Source: an uncultured Spirochaetota bacterium (GTDB taxonomy: Bacteria > Spirochaetota > Spirochaetia > Treponematales > Rectinemataceae). Taken from it: a DNA stretch of 34,147 nucleotides. A program made the translations under genes and the position numbers. The notes under the pieces are model-generated. The model was not told the origin of the DNA and searched no databases. It saw only the letters and a list, made by a program, of their open reading frames with translations. The stretch spans positions 1 through 34,147 of the forward strand of contig CAIJMU010000005.1 in NCBI GenBank assembly GCA_903821875.1, read 5' to 3'. Below, piece after piece: positions 31,109 through 34,147 of the stretch (the stretch's first letter is position 1; every line of letters starts with the position of its first letter).

Positions 31109-32457
31109 TGGCCCAGCGAAAAATGCTCCTGGAGTATGCTGACAATCCGGAGGCTCGGAGCCTCGAGGGCTGGAAACGCCTCGGTGGCTACGCCCAGGTC
31201 GAGTCCATCCTCAAGACGAGGACGCCAGATTCAATAATGGAAGAGGTCAAGAGTTCCGGTCTCCGGGGCCGCGGGGGTGCGGGTTTTCCCTGTGGCCTCA
31301 AGTGGTCCTTCCTCGACCGCAAGTCCGACAAGCCACGTTACCTTGTCTGCAACGGCGACGAGTCCGAACCGGGCACCTTCAAAGACCGCCACATCATGGA
31401 GCGCCTGCCCCACCAGCTCATCGAGGGCATGATCGTTTCAAGCTTCGCCATCGGTTCGAAGCATTCCTACATCTATGTCCGCGGCGAGTACATGTACATC
31501 CTCCGGATACTCGAAAAAGCCATCGACGAGGCCTACGCCGCCGGTTACCTGGGCAAGAACATCTTCGGCTCGGGCTGGGACTTCGATCTCTCAGTGCATC
31601 CTGGCGCAGGCGCCTACATCTGCGGAGAGGAGACAGCCCTCCTCGAGGGTCTCGAGGGCAGGAGGGGCAACCCACGCATCAAGCCGCCCTTCCCCGCAGT
31701 CAGCGGCCTCTATGGCTGTCCCACCATTGTCAACAACGTCGAGACCATAGCCGCTGTTCCCTACATCATCGCAATGGGAGGCGATGCCTACGCGGGAATT
31801 GGCGTCAAGCCGAGTACGGGCACCAAGCTGATATCCGCCTCGGGCCACATCAGGAAGCCAGGCGTCTACGAGATCGAGCTCGGCAAGGTCAGTTGTGAAG
31901 AGTTCCTCCATTCGGAGGACTACTGCGGAGGGCCCAGCAATGGCCGGCCCTTCAAGGCCGTCATTGCCGGCGGTTCCTCCGTCCCCGTCCTTCCGCTTGA
32001 CCTATTTGTGAAGACTGCGGCCGGTGTTCCCCGGATGATGAGCTACGAGAGCCTGGCCGAGGGCGGTTTCGTTTCGGGCACCAGTCTCGGTTCCGGCGGC
32101 CTCTTCGTGATGGACGATTCCACTTGCATGGTCCGCAACCTCTGGAACCTCGCCCGCTTCTACCGCCACGAATCCTGCGGCCAGTGTTCGCCCTGCCGCG
32201 AGGGCACGGCATGGATGGAGAAGCTCCTCGAGCGCCTGGAGGCAGGCGAAGGAAAGTTGACCGACATCGACCTCCTGGTCGAGATCTCGAAGAAGATCGA
32301 AGGCAATACGATCTGCCCGCTCGGGGATGCTGCCGCCTGGCCCGTCGCGAGCCATATCCGCCATTTCCGCCATGAGTTCGAGCACCACGTTCGCTTCCCG
32401 GAAAAGATCCGGGACCCGAAGCACAATGTCGCCGCGCCAATCCCGCGGCCGTCCTGA
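31108..32457 (+). CDS. nuoF: NADH-quinone oxidoreductase subunit F
   Basis: This 449-residue subunit oxidises NADH and holds FMN and cluster N3. The FMN/NADH glycine loop GRGGAGF lies at 54-60, followed by VCNGDESEPGTFKDR, GAGAYICGEETALLEGLEG and PFPAVSGLYGCPTIVNNVET. Cluster ligands lie in CGQCSPCREG and NTICPLGDAAAWP. ATG 31108 overlaps the nuoE stop and is the family-like start. The unit E-F-G forms the NADH-input module. Confidence 0.97.
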   Translation: MAQRKMLLEYADNPEARSLEGWKRLGGYAQVESILKTRTPDSIMEEVKSSGLRGRGGAGFPCGLKWSFLDRKSDKPRYLVCNGDESEPGTFKDRHIMERLPHQLIEGMIVSSFAIGSKHSYIYVRGEYMYILRILEKAIDEAYAAGYLGKNIFGSGWDFDLSVHPGAGAYICGEETALLEGLEGRRGNPRIKPPFPAVSGLYGCPTIVNNVETIAAVPYIIAMGGDAYAGIGVKPSTGTKLISASGHIRKPGVYEIELGKVSCEEFLHSEDYCGGPSNGRPFKAVIAGGSSVPVLPLDLFVKTAAGVPRMMSYESLAEGGFVSGTSLGSGGLFVMDDSTCMVRNLWNLARFYRHESCGQCSPCREGTAWMEKLLERLEAGEGKLTDIDLLVEISKKIEGNTICPLGDAAAWPVASHIRHFRHEFEHHVRFPEKIRDPKHNVAAPIPRPS

Positions 32458-32463
32458 GGTCCT

Positions 32464-33501
32464 ATGCCCAAAGTCACCATAGACGGACATGAAATCGAGG
32501 TCGATGCCGGAACCTCGATCCTTAACGCGGCACGGAAGATCGGCGGAGCCCTCGTCCCTCCGACCATGTGCTATTACTCAAAGCTCAAGGGCTCGGGGGG
32601 GAAGTGCCGCACCTGCCTCGTGAAGGTCGTTGCCCAGAGCGCGGCCAACCCCAGGCCGATGCCGAAACTGCAGGCTTCCTGCAGCACTCCCGTCGCGGAC
32701 GGAATGGTGGTGCAGAACCTCACGAGTCCCGAGGTCCTCGACGCGAGGAAGGGCATCGTGGAGTTCCTCCTCCTGAACCATCCCCTCGATTGTCCTATCT
32801 GTGATCAAGCAGGCGAGTGCGACCTCCAGGACCTCGCCTACGTCCACGGCCTCTCGGCCTCCCGCAATGACTTTCCCCGCCGCACCTTCGAGACGATAGA
32901 CATCGGGGAGAGGATCGAGCTCAACCGAAACCGCTGTATCCTGTGCTATCGCTGCGTCTACACCGCAAACCAGGTCGCCGGGGCGCGGGTGCATGGCGTC
33001 CTTGGCCGGGGCGACCATGCCGAGATCGGCACCTACATCCGCAGCAGCCTCGACAGTGAAATGAGCGGAAACGTCATCGATGTGTGCCCGGTCGGCGCCC
33101 TCACCGACAAGACGGCCCGCTTCGAGTCGAGGGTCTGGTTCCTGAAGCCCATGGATGTTCATTGCACTTGTGATAAATGCTCCGGCAAGGCAGTGGCCTG
33201 GATGCGCGGAGAGCAGGTGGTCAGGGTCACGGCCCGCCGCGATGCCTACGGCGAGGTGGAGGGCTGGATCTGCGACAGCTGCCGCTTCGAGCGCAAGGAC
33301 AAGGCTGCCTGGACCTTCGAGGCTCCGCGCAGGGTCGAGCGCAATTCCGTCATCGGTCAGAACCATTACACCGGGCTTCGCCAGCTTCTCGCTGTGACGG
33401 AAAAGCATATCGCGGCCCGTGCCGCCGTTTCCGCCGCGGACGAAGCCGCCGGCGGAGCCACAGGCTACGGGGCAGATCCAGCTGCCCTGATTTCGGGGTG
33501 A
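32464..33501 (+). CDS. nuoG: NADH-quinone oxidoreductase subunit G, short form
   Basis: This 345-residue protein is much shorter than the roughly 700-900-residue NuoG of most bacteria. It keeps the [2Fe-2S] ferredoxin domain (Cys36, 48, 51, 73), the His106-Cys110-Cys113-Cys119 cluster, the Cys158-161-164...208 cluster and a further Cys set at 234, 236, 239, 270 and 273. It ends before the long molybdopterin-oxidoreductase-like domain, with an Ala/Gly-rich tail. A similarly short NuoG is known to me from Bacteroidota. The ending is followed at once by nuoH, so it looks like a natural short gene, not a frameshift. ATG 32464 lies six bases after the nuoF stop. Confidence 0.9.
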   Translation: MPKVTIDGHEIEVDAGTSILNAARKIGGALVPPTMCYYSKLKGSGGKCRTCLVKVVAQSAANPRPMPKLQASCSTPVADGMVVQNLTSPEVLDARKGIVEFLLLNHPLDCPICDQAGECDLQDLAYVHGLSASRNDFPRRTFETIDIGERIELNRNRCILCYRCVYTANQVAGARVHGVLGRGDHAEIGTYIRSSLDSEMSGNVIDVCPVGALTDKTARFESRVWFLKPMDVHCTCDKCSGKAVAWMRGEQVVRVTARRDAYGEVEGWICDSCRFERKDKAAWTFEAPRRVERNSVIGQNHYTGLRQLLAVTEKHIAARAAVSAADEAAGGATGYGADPAALISG

Positions 33502-33505
33502 TGCG

Positions 33506-34147
33506 ATGGATGTGATCGATCTCATTATCAAGCTCGTGCTGGGGGTGTTCATCCTCGCCGTGAGCTTCATCATCGCCATGTGGGCTACCTGGGCGGAACG
33601 CAGGGTCGCGGGCTGGATCCAGGACCGCTACGGTCCCAACCGCAACGGTCCCTTCGGTCTCCTCCAGCCCGTAGCCGACGGAGGGAAGCTCTTTTTCAAG
33701 GAAGAGATGATTCCCGCCAAGGCCAACAAGCGCCTCTTCATCCTCGGTCCCGGCATCGCGATGGGTACCGCCCTCCTTACCAGCGCAGTGGTGCCCTGGG
33801 GCAGCGACATCACCGTTTTCGGCCGCACGATCGCCCTCCAGATGGCTGACCTCAACGTGGCGACCCTCTACGTCTTCGCCGTGGTGAGCCTCGGGGTATA
33901 CGGCATCATGGTGGGAGGCTGGGCGAGCAACAACAAGTACTCCCTCATGGGTGCGCTGCGTGCCTCGAGCCAGATGATCAGCTATGAGATGGGCATGGGC
34001 ATGGCAGTCATCGCTGTCGTCATGCTCTCCAACTCCATGAGCCTCCGCGACATCGTCCAGGTCCAGTCCGGCTGGCACGGCGCACAGTGGAATGTCTTCA
34101 TCCAGCCCCTGGGCTTCCTGGTCTTCATCATCTGCGCCTTCGCCGAG
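33506..34147 (+). CDS. nuoH: NADH-quinone oxidoreductase subunit H (partial, cut by window end)
   Basis: The open frame from ATG 33506 runs to the window edge, giving 214 residues of a membrane subunit at the quinone entry and proton path. It is easily recognised by WAERRVAGWIQDRYGPNRNG, GLLQPVADGGKLFFKEE and GGWASNNKYSLMGALRASSQ then MISYE. About two-thirds of the gene is present; the remainder and presumably nuoI-nuoN lie to the right. The start is four bases after the nuoG stop. Confidence 0.96.
   Translation, partial: MDVIDLIIKLVLGVFILAVSFIIAMWATWAERRVAGWIQDRYGPNRNGPFGLLQPVADGGKLFFKEEMIPAKANKRLFILGPGIAMGTALLTSAVVPWGSDITVFGRTIALQMADLNVATLYVFAVVSLGVYGIMVGGWASNNKYSLMGALRASSQMISYEMGMGMAVIAVVMLSNSMSLRDIVQVQSGWHGAQWNVFIQPLGFLVFIICAFAE

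Noticed and set aside
1-34147. CRISPR arrays, tRNA or rRNA genes
   Set aside because: No regularly spaced repeats, cloverleaf with conserved T-loop, or rRNA-like stretches were seen on either strand by eye.

Overview
The window (about 34 kb) comes from a GC-rich bacterial chromosome with a two-membrane envelope. Supporting evidence is a secreted outer-membrane barrel protein, two lipobox proteins, periplasmic-binding-protein transport and a 14-subunit-type complex I operon. Gene content would fit a Spirochaetota-like or similar anaerobe/facultative organism, but no marker gene settles the phylum. No rRNA, tRNA or CRISPR array was seen.

Left edge (1-1917): visibly AT-richer than the rest and fragmentary. 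It holds the 3' end of an unknown gene, a C-terminal remnant of an isoprenylcysteine methyltransferase-like gene, a GNAT acetyltransferase and a small lipoprotein of a phage-borne beta-sandwich family. It reads like an accessory or decayed mobile region. Next come an ABC-F ATPase (minus) and a divergent pair, a beta-hydroxyacid dehydrogenase plus a DUF2804 protein, closed by a strong bidirectional terminator.

Centre (5.7-19.4 kb): a carbohydrate-acid catabolic cluster that looks like an L-ascorbate / keto-L-gulonate pathway built without a PTS. UlaG (lactonase), UlaE (L-xylulose-5-P 3-epimerase) and UlaF (L-ribulose-5-P 4-epimerase) resemble the E. coli Ula proteins along their full length. 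They sit with an FGGY kinase, a YiaK-type Ldh_2 oxidoreductase, a cytoplasmic FG-GAP-like protein, a DeoR repressor, a UroD-fold protein and a ribose-type ABC importer (binding protein, two permeases, double ATPase). I propose that the substrate enters unphosphorylated by ABC transport, is reduced and/or opened, is phosphorylated by the FGGY kinase, and ends as D-xylulose 5-phosphate. The expected UlaD decarboxylase is absent. All three promoter regions of the cluster carry a 13-bp palindrome of the form GATCG-AAN-YGATC, the probable DeoR operator.

Right of the cluster (19.4-27.7 kb): RidA, a class I glutamine-amidotransferase-fold hydrolase, a lipoprotein MsrB, an outer-membrane barrel, a metallophosphoesterase, a secreted alpha/beta hydrolase, a PAS-GGDEF diguanylate cyclase, and a minus-strand run of a TauE-type permease, an MtaA-like UroD-family protein and a stand-alone ABC ATPase.

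Right edge (27.8-34.1 kb): nuoA-B-C-D-E-F-G-H, tightly packed and continuing out of the window. NuoG is a short form (345 residues) that lacks the long molybdopterin-oxidoreductase-like region, and nuoH is cut by the window end.
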